This document shows positions 1-8,187 of a stretch of 64,000 nucleotides of DNA, piece after piece. The notes under the pieces are model-generated. The model was not told where the DNA came from. It worked only from the letters and a program-made list of their open reading frames with translations, and did no database searches. The stretch spans positions 62,001 to 126,000 of the forward strand of contig JAABSA010000003.1 in the NCBI GenBank assembly GCA_011390635.1, in the 5' to 3' direction. The position numbers and the translations under genes are program-made. The stretch comes from Desulfotignum sp. GTDB taxonomy: Bacteria > Desulfobacterota > Desulfobacteria > Desulfobacterales > Desulfobacteraceae. Positions within the stretch are counted from its first letter, which is position 1. Each line of letters opens with the position of its first letter.

Positions 1-1
1 G

Positions 2-439
2 GAAGTCACCCCTGAGACCCGGATCCAGGTGAACAAAAAAACGGGAATGTTGAAAGATGAAACATCCCGTGTGGAGACCGATCCCCAGCTCAAAGGCACC
101 AAGAACATTATTGTCAGGGAAGGCAATGTATATATCGGCAAAGGCCGCAAGGACAAAAAAAGCATCCTGGTGATTCCGGTAATATCCGCATCACCGGCCA
201 CCCCCAATATCATTGAATTCATTTTGTCTTTGAATGTGGATTTCAAACCGTCTGAATCTGTGTCCCTGCTGAAGAAAATCAAGGCTTTGGGCGGAAAATA
301 TACCCGTCTTAAGGACTGGGTTGTGGAAAGCGAAAACATTGCCTGGGATGATAAATTTCTCAACCTGGTACCGGTGGAGACCCTGTTCGGGGATACTGCC
401 GAACAGGTGGTGCAAGCCATTATCAAAAAAATCCAATGA
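2..439 (+). CDS. Hypothetical protein, 5' end cut by window edge
   Basis: The frame is already open at base 2 (Glu-Val-Thr-Pro-Glu-Thr-Arg-Ile-Gln) ahead of the first candidate GTG at 29, so this is most likely the C-terminal part of a longer gene and not a gene starting at 29. The readable part has about 146 residues. It is charged, with Lys-rich stretches, one hydrophobic strand (SILVIPVISA) and a short helix at the end (QAIIKKIQ). No signal peptide or recognised motif is visible in this portion. It converges on the sensor kinase, with 82 bases between the two stop codons. I do not recognise the family. The upstream sequence would be needed to name it. Confidence 0.6.
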   Translation, partial: EVTPETRIQVNKKTGMLKDETSRVETDPQLKGTKNIIVREGNVYIGKGRKDKKSILVIPVISASPATPNIIEFILSLNVDFKPSESVSLLKKIKALGGKYTRLKDWVVESENIAWDDKFLNLVPVETLFGDTAEQVVQAIIKKIQ

Positions 440-521
440 TTATGTCTGCAAACCGGTGTGGAAGACGATACCCGTCATGCAGGCCCGGGACAGCCGCACC
501 ACCGCCGGACTGTGTCCCTTA

Positions 522-2648
522 CTATCTGTACAGGCAGTTGGAAAGGGCCATGGCCAGGTCTGACATGAGAAACGGTTTTTCAATGGCAGCGGTGAAGCCG
601 AAGGTCCGGGGTGAAGAAATGGCTTCATCTTCCGAATAGCCGCTGGCAACAATAACCGGTACCTGCATGTCCAGTTTCCTGATTTCTGCCACTGCCTGTT
701 TTCCGCCCATGCCGCCGGGAATGGTCAGATCCAGAATCACCGCCACAAAAGGGGCCGCTGTTTTCCGGGCGGCAATAAATTGCGTTACCGCATCCTGTCC
801 GTTTGCAGTGGCAGTGACAACAAATCCCATCTGACACAGCATCTGTGCCAGCATATCCCTTATCAGTTTTACATCATCCATGATCAGCACCGGCCCGCTG
901 CCTGAAAATTTTTTTTCTTGTTTTGAAGGTTCTAATCGGGGCTGGCGATCAATGGCCGGCAAAAAGATATGAAACGATGTACCCTCATCCGGGCGGGAGG
1001 CAACCTGTATCACACCTCCGTGGCGCTTGACAATGGAATAGGAAGTGGCCAGTCCCAGGCCGGATCCGGTTTTTTTGGTGGAAAAAAAGGGATCAAAAAT
1101 CCGGTTCAGGTGTTCGGACGCAATGCCTGTTCCTGTGTCTGAAATACTTATTTTCACATATTTGCCCGGATCCAGGGCAACCGGGTCCTTTTCTGTTATC
1201 CGCATGTTTGCGGCGATTATATGGATACTGCCGCCATCGGGCATGGCATGCAGGGCATTGATCACGATATTGTCCACCACCTGGCTGATCTGGTTTCTGT
1301 CATAACGGCATGGCCACAGATCCTGCGCCATATCAAATATACAGGCAACATTGGCACCGCTTAATGCAAATTGCACCGTTTCCTGTAAAAAAGGCAGCAG
1401 ATACCCGTCCGATTTCACTGGCGCACCACCCTTGGAAAAGGTGAGAAGCTGACTGGTCAAGGATTTGGCACGGTCTGATGAGGCCAGTACCCGGGACAGA
1501 TATTCAGCCACTTTTTCATCTGCGGTATCTTTCAGGGCCAGGTCCAGGTATCCGAAAATGCCGCTCAGGTAATTGTTGAAGTCATGGGCAATCCCACCGG
1601 CCAGGGTACCTAAAGATTCCATTTTCTGGGCCTGCTCATATTGGTATTCCAGCAGCTTTTTGCCGCTGATATCCCGCAGATTGACCACCATGCCATAGGG
1701 CAATCCTCTGGCATCTTTTATCACGGCGGCACTCAGATGGATGTCCAGGCGCTTGCGGTCCCGGGTAAACCGCTGGGTCTCAAAATGCAGCGGATTGCCC
1801 TGCTCCATGATGCGGGCAATTTTACGGTCGGTCAATGCTGTCTGGTCATCGGGAACAAAAGGAATGGTGTTGCCTTTAAGTTCAGCCAGGGTCCAGCCGA
1901 ACACTTTGGTAAATGCCGGGTTCAGGTATTGGGGATGCCCGTTGAGATCATACATGACCATGGGATCGGGATTTGCCTCCAGTATGGCCCGCATGCGCTG
2001 TTCGTTTGCCAGCAGGGCCTGCTCCGATGTTTTTTTCCGGGTGACATCCCGGGTAATGCCTTCCACTCCCTGGATGGTACCGTCCACATCCTTATAAAAA
2101 TGGGCATTGGTGGAAGCCCACCAGATGGAATCATTCTTGCGTTTGAACCGGGATTCAAAGTTCTGCACCATCCCATGGATTTGCAGTTCTTCTTTCAGTT
2201 CTGCCCATTGTTCAGGACTTGCAAACACCATTTCCGGCATATCCAGCCCCAGGGCCTCAGACACTGAATACCCGAACAACTGACGTACAGACGGAGATAT
2301 AAACACGATCTGCCCTTTCATATCGGTTCTGAAAAGCAGATCGGGTGTTGCATTGACCACCGCCCGGTATTTTTCTTCGCTGGTTTCCAATTCCTTTCTG
2401 GCAAGCAGGTACAGGTGGATTTCTTTTTGCAGCAGAAAATAGATCAGAACCGCTGTTATCAGAACAAATCCCCACCCTTTGAGGGTTTGAAAGCGGGTTA
2501 AAAGATCCGGATCAGACACCAGCCAGATGAGGAGTCTATCGGAAAAAACGATATACAGAATGGAGACCGCAAGGTAGATCCCGGCAATTTTCCTGGCAGA
2601 TTTTTTCTCCGGGCTGATCTGATGGTTATCCGGCATTTTTGAGCGCAC
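522..2648 (-). CDS. Membrane hybrid histidine kinase (PAS-PAS-HisKA-HATPase-REC)
   Basis: A 708-residue signal-transduction kinase. Two hydrophobic segments near the N-terminus (about residues 20-45 and 58-73) anchor it in the membrane. Two PAS domains follow (about 85-205 and 210-330). The H-box GGIAHDFNN puts the phospho-accepting His at about 355. The ATPase domain shows the N-box (DNIVINALHAMPDGG), DTGTGIA and GSGLGLA. A C-terminal receiver domain has its acidic pair in LIMDD and the likely phospho-Asp at about 640 (VILDLTIPGG). Adding a receiver to the kinase suggests a phosphorelay whose output protein is encoded elsewhere, since no response regulator is adjacent. Start: GTG at 2648 or ATG at 2636; an AGG lies upstream of the latter and neither ribosome site is strong. 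Confidence 0.9.
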   Translation of the reverse strand: MRSKMPDNHQISPEKKSARKIAGIYLAVSILYIVFSDRLLIWLVSDPDLLTRFQTLKGWGFVLITAVLIYFLLQKEIHLYLLARKELETSEEKYRAVVNATPDLLFRTDMKGQIVFISPSVRQLFGYSVSEALGLDMPEMVFASPEQWAELKEELQIHGMVQNFESRFKRKNDSIWWASTNAHFYKDVDGTIQGVEGITRDVTRKKTSEQALLANEQRMRAILEANPDPMVMYDLNGHPQYLNPAFTKVFGWTLAELKGNTIPFVPDDQTALTDRKIARIMEQGNPLHFETQRFTRDRKRLDIHLSAAVIKDARGLPYGMVVNLRDISGKKLLEYQYEQAQKMESLGTLAGGIAHDFNNYLSGIFGYLDLALKDTADEKVAEYLSRVLASSDRAKSLTSQLLTFSKGGAPVKSDGYLLPFLQETVQFALSGANVACIFDMAQDLWPCRYDRNQISQVVDNIVINALHAMPDGGSIHIIAANMRITEKDPVALDPGKYVKISISDTGTGIASEHLNRIFDPFFSTKKTGSGLGLATSYSIVKRHGGVIQVASRPDEGTSFHIFLPAIDRQPRLEPSKQEKKFSGSGPVLIMDDVKLIRDMLAQMLCQMGFVVTATANGQDAVTQFIAARKTAAPFVAVILDLTIPGGMGGKQAVAEIRKLDMQVPVIVASGYSEDEAISSPRTFGFTAAIEKPFLMSDLAMALSNCLYR

Positions 2649-2742
2649 CTGACTAAGACGAATTTATACACTGACATGCAAAAATTTATGATCCTGTCCG
2701 TTTATAAGCACCAACCAGGAACAAAGTCAAGTCCCGGCCGGA

Positions 2743-3549
2743 TCATGCCCGGGCCAAAACCAGCACATCCACCCTGTTGGCACCGGCAGCCAGAAGCATC
2801 CGGGCGGCCTCGGCACAGGTGGCGCCGGTGGTGTATACATCATCCACCAGCAATATATTGCGATTCCGGATGGCAGCAGAATCTGTCACCTGAAACGAGT
2901 TTTTCAAATTTTTGCGGCGGACAGCAACGTCAAACCCGGTCTGGGGATCGGTGTATCTGATCCGCTTCAAAGAGGTGGTATCCACCTGCCACACCGGCCG
3001 CACACCATGGATCTCGTAATATGTTTGTGCAAAACCGCGCACCAGCAGAAAAGACTGATTAAACCCCCTCTGGCGAAGTTTTCTGGCATGCAGGGGGATG
3101 GGCAGTATACGGTCAATGTCTGCGTTTCCAAAAAATTGCTGGAACGATTCAAATATCAGGGGTTCAAAGAAACGGGACAAAGAGAGCCTGGCCTGGTACT
3201 TGAAAAGGGGCAGAATATCCCGCACAAGCCCCTGGTATGACAGAACAGCCCGCACCTTGTGTATCCGGGGCAGATGTTTCAAACAGGTTTCACAGATGTG
3301 GTTTTCCCCCGTATCAAACATATGACCGCATCTGGGACAAAACGGGGGTTCAAACCGGGGCAGTCCCCTGGACATGCAGGATGGACAAAAATATGCCTGG
3401 CTGGTACCGGGTTCTGCATTGACGGTATACAGCAGAACCCGGCAGTTCAGGCACTGGCAGGGAAAAACAAGTTCCTGGAAAAACCGGGCGGTTTTTTTCA
3501 GGAACCGGCCACCAGTTTTTCCCCTATGATGTGTGAAAATCTGGTGCAT
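2743..3549 (-). CDS. comF: ComF family phosphoribosyltransferase-like protein
   Basis: A 268-residue ComF-type protein. An N-terminal zinc-ribbon region has CxxC pairs (CQCLNC, CPSC, CPRC, CETC). The C-terminal half carries the PRPP-binding loop ILLVDDVYTTGAT typical of type I phosphoribosyltransferases, and LPIPLHARKLRQRGFNQS before it is also characteristic. ComF proteins are linked to DNA uptake or recombination, but the reaction in non-competent bacteria is unsettled. The frame stays open upstream to 3657. The ATG at 3549 is preferred because AAGGAAG lies just before it, and it still overlaps the end of icd by 52 bases, so the two are probably co-transcribed. Confidence 0.85.
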   Translation of the reverse strand: MHQIFTHHRGKTGGRFLKKTARFFQELVFPCQCLNCRVLLYTVNAEPGTSQAYFCPSCMSRGLPRFEPPFCPRCGHMFDTGENHICETCLKHLPRIHKVRAVLSYQGLVRDILPLFKYQARLSLSRFFEPLIFESFQQFFGNADIDRILPIPLHARKLRQRGFNQSFLLVRGFAQTYYEIHGVRPVWQVDTTSLKRIRYTDPQTGFDVAVRRKNLKNSFQVTDSAAIRNRNILLVDDVYTTGATCAEAARMLLAAGANRVDVLVLARA

Positions 3550-4724
3550 GAAACTTCCTTGGCCCCCGTGAGGCGGCCTGCCAGATCCGGGGTTACCCTG
3601 CCGCCGGCCAGGGCCCTTGCCACAGCCTTTCGTACAGCATCTCCTGCGGTATGCCACCCCAGATGATCCAGCATCATGGCACCGGATAAAATCATGGAGC
3701 AGGGGTTGGCCATGTCTTTTCCCGCAATATCCGGTGCAGTACCGTGGGTGGCTTCGAATACGGCGCAGGCCTGTCCTATATTGGCCCCCGGCGCAATACC
3801 CAGCCCCCCCACCTGGGCAGCCAGGGCATCTGAAATATAATCTCCGTTGAGATTGGGACAGGCAATGATATCATACTGCTCTGGCTTGAGCAACACATCG
3901 GCAAACACCATGTCTGCAATCCTGTCTCTTATCACCACATGGCCGTCAGGCACGATGCCTTCATATTTTTCATACAACAGATCTTCGGTGATCATCCGGT
4001 CACCAAAACTTTCAAGGGCAGTCTCATATCCCCATCTGCGAAATCCCCCTTCGGTAAATTTCATGATATTGCCCTTGTGCATGAGGGTCACGCTTTTTCT
4101 ATTGTTTTCAAACGCGTATTCACAGGCTTTTTTGACCAGGCGTTTGGTTTTTTCAGGGGACATGGGCTTGACCCCCAGGGCACAGGAACCGGGCAGGTCA
4201 CAGTCCAGGTGGGTTTTGAGCAGGCCCAGCAGCTGCCGGGATTCCCTGGAGCCGGATGCCCATTCAATGCCGGCATACACATCTTCCGTGTTTTCCCTGA
4301 ATACCACCATATCCACTTGTTCCGGATGCTTCATGGGGCTGGGCACCGGCGGGTAATACCGCACCGGCCGGATACAGGCATACAGGTCCAGGGTTCTTCG
4401 GATCTGTACATTCAGGCTTCTGATGCCATCTCCCACCGGGGTTGCCAACGGCCCTTTCATGGCAACTTTCAGAGAGCGCATTGTCTCCAGTGTTTCTTCG
4501 GGCAGCCATTTACCGGTGCGTTCAAAACTGTCTGCTCCGGCCGCAACCGGTACCCAGTCAATTTTTTTTTGGTTGCTGAATACCGCTGCCACAGCAGTAT
4601 CCAGAACCATCCTGGCACCAGGCCAGATATCAGTGCCAATACCGTCTCCCTGGATAAAGGCGATTTTGGGATTATCCGGAACAAGCCAGGTACCGTCAGA
4701 ATCGATTGAAATGTGTGCTGACAT
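3498..4724 (-). CDS. icd: NADP-type isocitrate dehydrogenase
   Basis: A 408-residue isocitrate dehydrogenase converting isocitrate to 2-oxoglutarate and CO2 in the cytoplasm. Visible hallmarks are FIQGDGIG near the N-terminus, the substrate-binding region GGIRSLNV-like segment (GDGIRSLNVQIRRTLDLYACIRPVRYY), FRENTEDVYAGIE, and the nucleotide region ATHGTAPDIAGKDMANP. Length and motifs match the E. coli-like type I enzyme. In a complete oxidiser it would work in an oxidative citric acid cycle. It sits downstream of rlmB with a 110-base gap containing a small hairpin, and its end overlaps comF. The ribosome site is weak (AAGGAT, about 15 bases upstream). The assignment is firm; NADP preference is inferred from family resemblance. 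Confidence 0.93.
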   Translation of the reverse strand: MSAHISIDSDGTWLVPDNPKIAFIQGDGIGTDIWPGARMVLDTAVAAVFSNQKKIDWVPVAAGADSFERTGKWLPEETLETMRSLKVAMKGPLATPVGDGIRSLNVQIRRTLDLYACIRPVRYYPPVPSPMKHPEQVDMVVFRENTEDVYAGIEWASGSRESRQLLGLLKTHLDCDLPGSCALGVKPMSPEKTKRLVKKACEYAFENNRKSVTLMHKGNIMKFTEGGFRRWGYETALESFGDRMITEDLLYEKYEGIVPDGHVVIRDRIADMVFADVLLKPEQYDIIACPNLNGDYISDALAAQVGGLGIAPGANIGQACAVFEATHGTAPDIAGKDMANPCSMILSGAMMLDHLGWHTAGDAVRKAVARALAGGRVTPDLAGRLTGAKEVSCTRFSHIIGEKLVAGS

Positions 4725-4761
4725 ATTGTGTTTTTTCTATCCTTTGCAAAATAATGGTTTT

Positions 4762-4796
4762 ATGAAAGCCGTCAGCTAACAGCTAACAGCTTTCAT
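4762..4796 (-). repeat. Hairpin with tandem TAACAGC heptamer in rlmB-icd gap
   Basis: 8-bp arms (ATGAAAGC / GCTTTCAT) enclose a duplicated heptamer (AGCTAAC AGCTAAC). It lies between the rlmB stop and the icd start on the minus strand. No U-tract follows, so a Rho-independent terminator is unlikely. The same heptamer repeat occurs once more at about 40854-40870, upstream of hcrB. Confidence 0.4.
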
Positions 4797-4834
4797 CATT
4801 TGTTGTGGTCTCTCAGGCCATGGATGTTGTTACA

Positions 4835-5623
4835 TTATCCGACAGAGCATATGGTACGCTGACGCAACCCTTCATACATGGCCATGCCGCCGGCGACAGA
4901 AGCATTCAGGGAATTGACAGGTCCTGTAATGGGAATGGACACCAGAAAATCACACTCCTTGAGAACCCCGGGCCGAATGCCTTTGTGTTCCCCGCCCACC
5001 ACCATGGCCAGATGGCCTGTCAGATCTGCCTGGGACAGCAGGGTATCCGCTTTGGCATCCAGTCCGGCGATCCAGGCCTGATGCTGCTTAAGGGTCCGGA
5101 GGGTGGCTGCCGTATTGGTGACGACAAAAATCCGTGCATGTTCCATGGCCCCGGCAGAAGCCCTGGAAACCCCGGGGGTGGGCAAAGCTGACCGGTCTTT
5201 GGGAATGATGATGATATCCACCCCTGTGCACAGGGCTGTACGGATCAATGCCCCCAGGTTCTGTGGATCTTCTATCTGATCCACCACAAGCGCCCAGTAG
5301 GGGGTCTGGTGCTGTTTGATCCAGGACACGATTTCAGATCCATTGTACACGGGAAAAACCGAAGTCCTGGCGGCAATGCCCTGGTGGCTGTCTGATCCGG
5401 TCAGCTCATCCAGGTATCCTGCATCCGTAACAGACACCTTTATGCCGGCGCTGTCCGCAAGAGATACAATTTTATCCCCCCGTTTACAAGAACGGCTCCG
5501 GGAAATAAAAAGGGTTTCAAACCGCCGTCTTCCTGCCTTCAGTGCCTCATAAACACTGTGAAATCCAAAAAGGATGTCCGTGTTTTTTTCCTTTGTGTTT
5601 TCTTTGCCGCTGTTTTTTGTCAC
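4835..5623 (-). CDS. rlmB: 23S rRNA (guanosine-2'-O-)-methyltransferase RlmB (TrmH/SpoU family)
   Basis: A 262-residue SPOUT-class RNA ribose methyltransferase. After a Lys-rich leader, the substrate-binding domain begins at ILFGFHSVYEAL. The C-terminal knot domain shows the family motifs: motif 1 around DQIEDPQNLGALIRTA, motif 2 at MVVGGEHKGIRP, and motif 3 at VSIPITGPVNSLNASVAGGMAMYE. RlmB methylates G2251 of 23S rRNA in E. coli. The GTG start at 5623 overlaps the gmk stop codon (GTGA), so translation is probably coupled. Another TrmH-group target is possible, but the N-terminal domain and length fit RlmB best. Confidence 0.88.
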   Translation of the reverse strand: MTKNSGKENTKEKNTDILFGFHSVYEALKAGRRRFETLFISRSRSCKRGDKIVSLADSAGIKVSVTDAGYLDELTGSDSHQGIAARTSVFPVYNGSEIVSWIKQHQTPYWALVVDQIEDPQNLGALIRTALCTGVDIIIIPKDRSALPTPGVSRASAGAMEHARIFVVTNTAATLRTLKQHQAWIAGLDAKADTLLSQADLTGHLAMVVGGEHKGIRPGVLKECDFLVSIPITGPVNSLNASVAGGMAMYEGLRQRTICSVG

Positions 5624-6189
5624 GGGGTTTCCATTTCCTTTTCAAAAATTTGACACAACTGCGCAGATGCGGTTTCCAGGTCATCGTTCACCAGCACATA
5701 CCGGAACATATGTTTTTGTGTGATCTCCTGTTGTGCATTTTCCAGGCGCCGGGCAATGGTTTGTGGATCATCGGTGCCGCGGTTTTCAAGGCGCTGGCGC
5801 AATATGGCAAGGGAGGGGGGCATGATGAATACCGATACCGGATTCAGGCCGGATGCCATGATCTGACCAGCTCCCTGGACATCAATATCCAGCAGCAGGA
5901 TGTTGCCCTTTTCTATCTGTTCTGTCACAAAGGCTTTGGATGTGCCGTAATAATGGCCATGGACCCTGGCCCATTCCAGCCAGTGACCGGCATCAATCAT
6001 GTGCACAAACTGGTCTTGGTTGATGAAAAAATAATCTTTGCCGTGAATCTCCCCCGGTCTGGGGGACCGGGTGGTATGGGAAACGGAATAAGACACCCGG
6101 TCAAATCGTGCAAGAACCCGTTTGATCAAGGTGGTCTTGCCGGCCCCTGACGGGGCTGATATCACAAACAACCGTCCGTTCTGATCCAT
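5620..6189 (-). CDS. gmk: Guanylate kinase
   Basis: A 189-residue guanylate kinase (ATP + GMP to ADP + GDP). The Walker A loop SAPSGAGKTTL lies at about residues 11-21. The GMP-binding region has YSVSHTTRSPRPGE and the DYFF segment, and the LLDIDVQGA strand is the Walker B equivalent. Length matches bacterial Gmk (about 190-210). The ATG at 6189 follows a GAGGAA site that overlaps the end of the remA-like gene, whose stop is one base away. Downstream it overlaps rlmB by four bases. The order yicC-remA-gmk is a common bacterial arrangement. Confidence 0.95.
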   Translation of the reverse strand: MDQNGRLFVISAPSGAGKTTLIKRVLARFDRVSYSVSHTTRSPRPGEIHGKDYFFINQDQFVHMIDAGHWLEWARVHGHYYGTSKAFVTEQIEKGNILLLDIDVQGAGQIMASGLNPVSVFIMPPSLAILRQRLENRGTDDPQTIARRLENAQQEITQKHMFRYVLVNDDLETASAQLCQIFEKEMETP

Positions 6190-6190
6190 G

Positions 6191-6463
6191 TTATTCCTCT
6201 TCGTGCAATTCCCCGTCCTGTATCAGGGCTTCAAACCGGGAAGCTACTGTCTCGGCCTGGATGGCCGACAAGATCACATGATTGCTGTCCATGACAATGA
6301 TGGCCCGGGTTTTTCTGCCATGGGTGGCATCAATGAGGAAACGTTCCTCACGGGCTTCATCCTTGATGCGCTTCATGGGGTTTGAGTTGGGAGATAAGAT
6401 GGCCACCACCCGTTCAGCCACAACCGTATTGCCGAAACCGATGTTCAACAGCGCCTGTTCCAT
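6191..6463 (-). CDS. RemA/DUF370-family regulator-like protein
   Basis: About 90 residues matching the DUF370/RemA family: [19 protein letters not shown] at the N-terminus, then [12 protein letters not shown], then a conserved [19 protein letters not shown] core. RemA in Bacillus subtilis is a DNA-binding activator of matrix genes. In proteobacteria the family is encoded between yicC and gmk and its role is not established. The frame reaches a TTG at 6475, but the ATG at 6463 is preceded by GGA at suitable spacing, so I use that. It is likely co-transcribed with gmk. Confidence 0.82.
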   Translation of the reverse strand: MEQALLNIGFGNTVVAERVVAILSPNSNPMKRIKDEAREERFLIDATHGRKTRAIIVMDSNHVILSAIQAETVASRFEALIQDGELHEEE

Positions 6464-6501
6464 AGTATTTTCCAATGCCGTAACACATTAATCTGATGGT
6501 A

Positions 6502-7383
6502 CTACTCAATATTCTGCACCTGCTCCCTGATCTTTTCCAGGCGGGATTTTACATCCACCACCATATGGGATAATGCGGCATTGCCTGCCTTGGATCCGAT
6601 GGTGTTGAATTCCCGGTTGAATTCCTGGATCAGAAAATTCAGTTTCTGCCCCTGGGATCTGTCTGCTTTCATGATCTCCCGGAACTGTTGGATATGGCTT
6701 ACAATGCGGACAATTTCCTCGGATACATCACTTTTATCCGCCAGTAAGGCCACTTCCTGGGCCAGACGGATGGGGTCAATGCCGCCCTGTTCTGCTGTCA
6801 GCTTTGCCAGGCGCTCTTCCAGCCGCTTTTTGTAAAGAATGGGGATCTCTTTTGCCTGTTCTTTGACAAGAGCCATCTGGTTTTCAATGGCATCCATTCT
6901 GGCCGTCAGGTCCTGGTAGAGATGGACCCCTTCTTTTTGCCGCATCTGGTCCAGTTCTTTTGCCGCTGTTTCCACACTCCGGGACACCGCCTCCCATAAC
7001 ACGTTCTGGTCCAGTTCCTTTGCTGCCGGCATAATAATGTTTCTTGCGGCCAGGATATGGTCCAGTGACGGATCACCAGAAATATTCACACACTGCTGTA
7101 ATTGCTGTAAGGCCTGAAACCAGGCCCTGGCTTTTGGCTCATCCACCTCAAATTGATCCGGGTCAGGGGCATCGTCCTGAACACTGATGCGGATCTCCAT
7201 GCGGCCCCGCTGGTGGAAGCGGGTAATGATCTTTTTTATATCCTCTTCAAAGGCCTGGCAGGTTTCGGGCAGATACACGGCAAAATCCAGATGCCGGGAG
7301 TTATAGGAACGGACAATCACCTCTGCTGTGATGGTTCCCCGGGTGTGGATCGCTTTTGCAAAAGCAGTCATGCTTTTTATCAT
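6502..7383 (-). CDS. yicC: YicC family protein (putative endoribonuclease)
   Basis: A 293-residue YicC-family protein. The N-terminus [11 protein letters not shown] and the segment SYNSRHLDFAVYLPE are family signatures (usual form MIxSMTGF / NSRxLD). The C-terminal DUF1732 part contains LNFLIQEFNREFNTIGSKAG, which is near-universal in YicC. E. coli YicC has been described as an endoribonuclease; whether this one is active is inference. Two coiled-coil-like stretches rich in Gln/Lys/Glu lie in the middle. Its ATG overlaps the DUF4416 stop (ATGA), and AAGGA precedes the start. Confidence 0.9.
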   Translation of the reverse strand: MIKSMTAFAKAIHTRGTITAEVIVRSYNSRHLDFAVYLPETCQAFEEDIKKIITRFHQRGRMEIRISVQDDAPDPDQFEVDEPKARAWFQALQQLQQCVNISGDPSLDHILAARNIIMPAAKELDQNVLWEAVSRSVETAAKELDQMRQKEGVHLYQDLTARMDAIENQMALVKEQAKEIPILYKKRLEERLAKLTAEQGGIDPIRLAQEVALLADKSDVSEEIVRIVSHIQQFREIMKADRSQGQKLNFLIQEFNREFNTIGSKAGNAALSHMVVDVKSRLEKIREQVQNIE

Positions 7384-7925
7384 TGTTTTTTCCTTTTGCC
7401 GGTCTTTGTATCCAGCAGGTATTTGTCTCTGACCTTTTCCAGAAAACCTGTAATCTCAGGGCCTCCATAATCCGGATAGGTCCAGTCCAGAGAAATGAAC
7501 CCCTGGCGTGTATTATACATCAACGTCAGGTCGGCATATATATTATCTCCAATATAAATTCTGTGGGAGTAGTCTTTTCCCGTGGCCAGAACAAATCTGG
7601 AAGACAGCAGATATCCCGGATCTATATTGATTCTGCGTTTACCATTAACGACAAATAGTTGTTCAATGTCATTGGATGCCAGTTTGATGGATGCCAGGTC
7701 TGTCTGATCAATAAGGGGTTTAAACGCCAGTATCCGCCGGTAAAGAGGAATCCCCATTTCCCGGTGGTAGTAGTCGGTGAAATCAAAATCAAGCCATCTG
7801 GAGAGCAGATCCACGGGCCCGCCAATGGCTTCCAGCCGGGCAAACACCTGTGCAAACAAGGTTTTGTCCTTCATGAAAACCGACATCACCAGCTTGGCCG
7901 GATCCGGGGGTCTGGGAGTACTCAT
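7380..7925 (-). CDS. DUF4416 family protein
   Basis: A 181-residue protein matching the DUF4416 family common in Deltaproteobacteria. Typical features are an opening [12 protein letters not shown], the W[13 protein letters not shown] stretch, [16 protein letters not shown], and [16 protein letters not shown] near the C-terminus. Its molecular function is not known. It overlaps yicC at one end and the Trm112-like mini-gene at the other, both by four bases, which makes co-transcription and translational coupling very likely. A basic tail (TGKRKKQ) ends the protein. Confidence 0.85.
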   Translation of the reverse strand: MSTPRPPDPAKLVMSVFMKDKTLFAQVFARLEAIGGPVDLLSRWLDFDFTDYYHREMGIPLYRRILAFKPLIDQTDLASIKLASNDIEQLFVVNGKRRINIDPGYLLSSRFVLATGKDYSHRIYIGDNIYADLTLMYNTRQGFISLDWTYPDYGGPEITGFLEKVRDKYLLDTKTGKRKKQ

Positions 7926-8095
7926 GAGGTATACGGTTTTGCCTCTTCCGGCAGCATGATGGGAATATCATCTTTGATCTCATACACGAGCCTGCAGGTG
8001 TCACACACCAGGCCATCCTGTTTTTCGGTCAAAAAAATCTGTCCTTTGCATTTGGGGCACACCAGAATTTCCAGCAGGTCTTTGGAAATACCCAT
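7922..8095 (-). CDS. Trm112-like zinc-ribbon protein (57 aa)
   Basis: A 57-codon gene read directly from the sequence. The protein starts [16 protein letters not shown] and continues with [10 protein letters not shown], then [11 protein letters not shown]. The two CxxC pairs, LLEILVCP and the IPxMLPEEA ending are diagnostic of the Trm112/YcaR family. These small proteins bind zinc and, in other organisms, activate methyltransferases. GGAG lies upstream of the ATG, and the stop overlaps the DUF4416 start (ATGA). Neighbouring lipid A and KDO genes fit the common YcaR-type location near msbA and lpx/kds genes. Confidence 0.85.
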   Translation of the reverse strand: MGISKDLLEILVCPKCKGQIFLTEKQDGLVCDTCRLVYEIKDDIPIMLPEEAKPYTS

Positions 8096-8110
8096 TTTTT
8101 GTCTCCTTTT

Positions 8111-8150
8111 ATGATCCTGTGTTTTTTATGATGATCCTGAATTTTTTATG
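8111..8150. repeat. Tandem 20-bp duplication
   Basis: Two head-to-tail 20-base units (8111-8130 and 8131-8150), each beginning ATGATCCTG and ending TTTTTTATG, differ at two positions. They fill most of the 92-base gap between msbA and the Trm112-like gene. This is probably replication slippage; no coding or regulatory role is evident. Confidence 0.7.
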
Positions 8151-8187
8151 TGGTAATCGCTTTTGCATATGATGTTTTCAACCGGCT

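Noticed and set aside
440-521. Possible terminator hairpin (GGGACA...TGTCCC) between the first gene and the sensor kinase.
   Set aside because: The arms are short and interrupted and there is no T-tract on either side.
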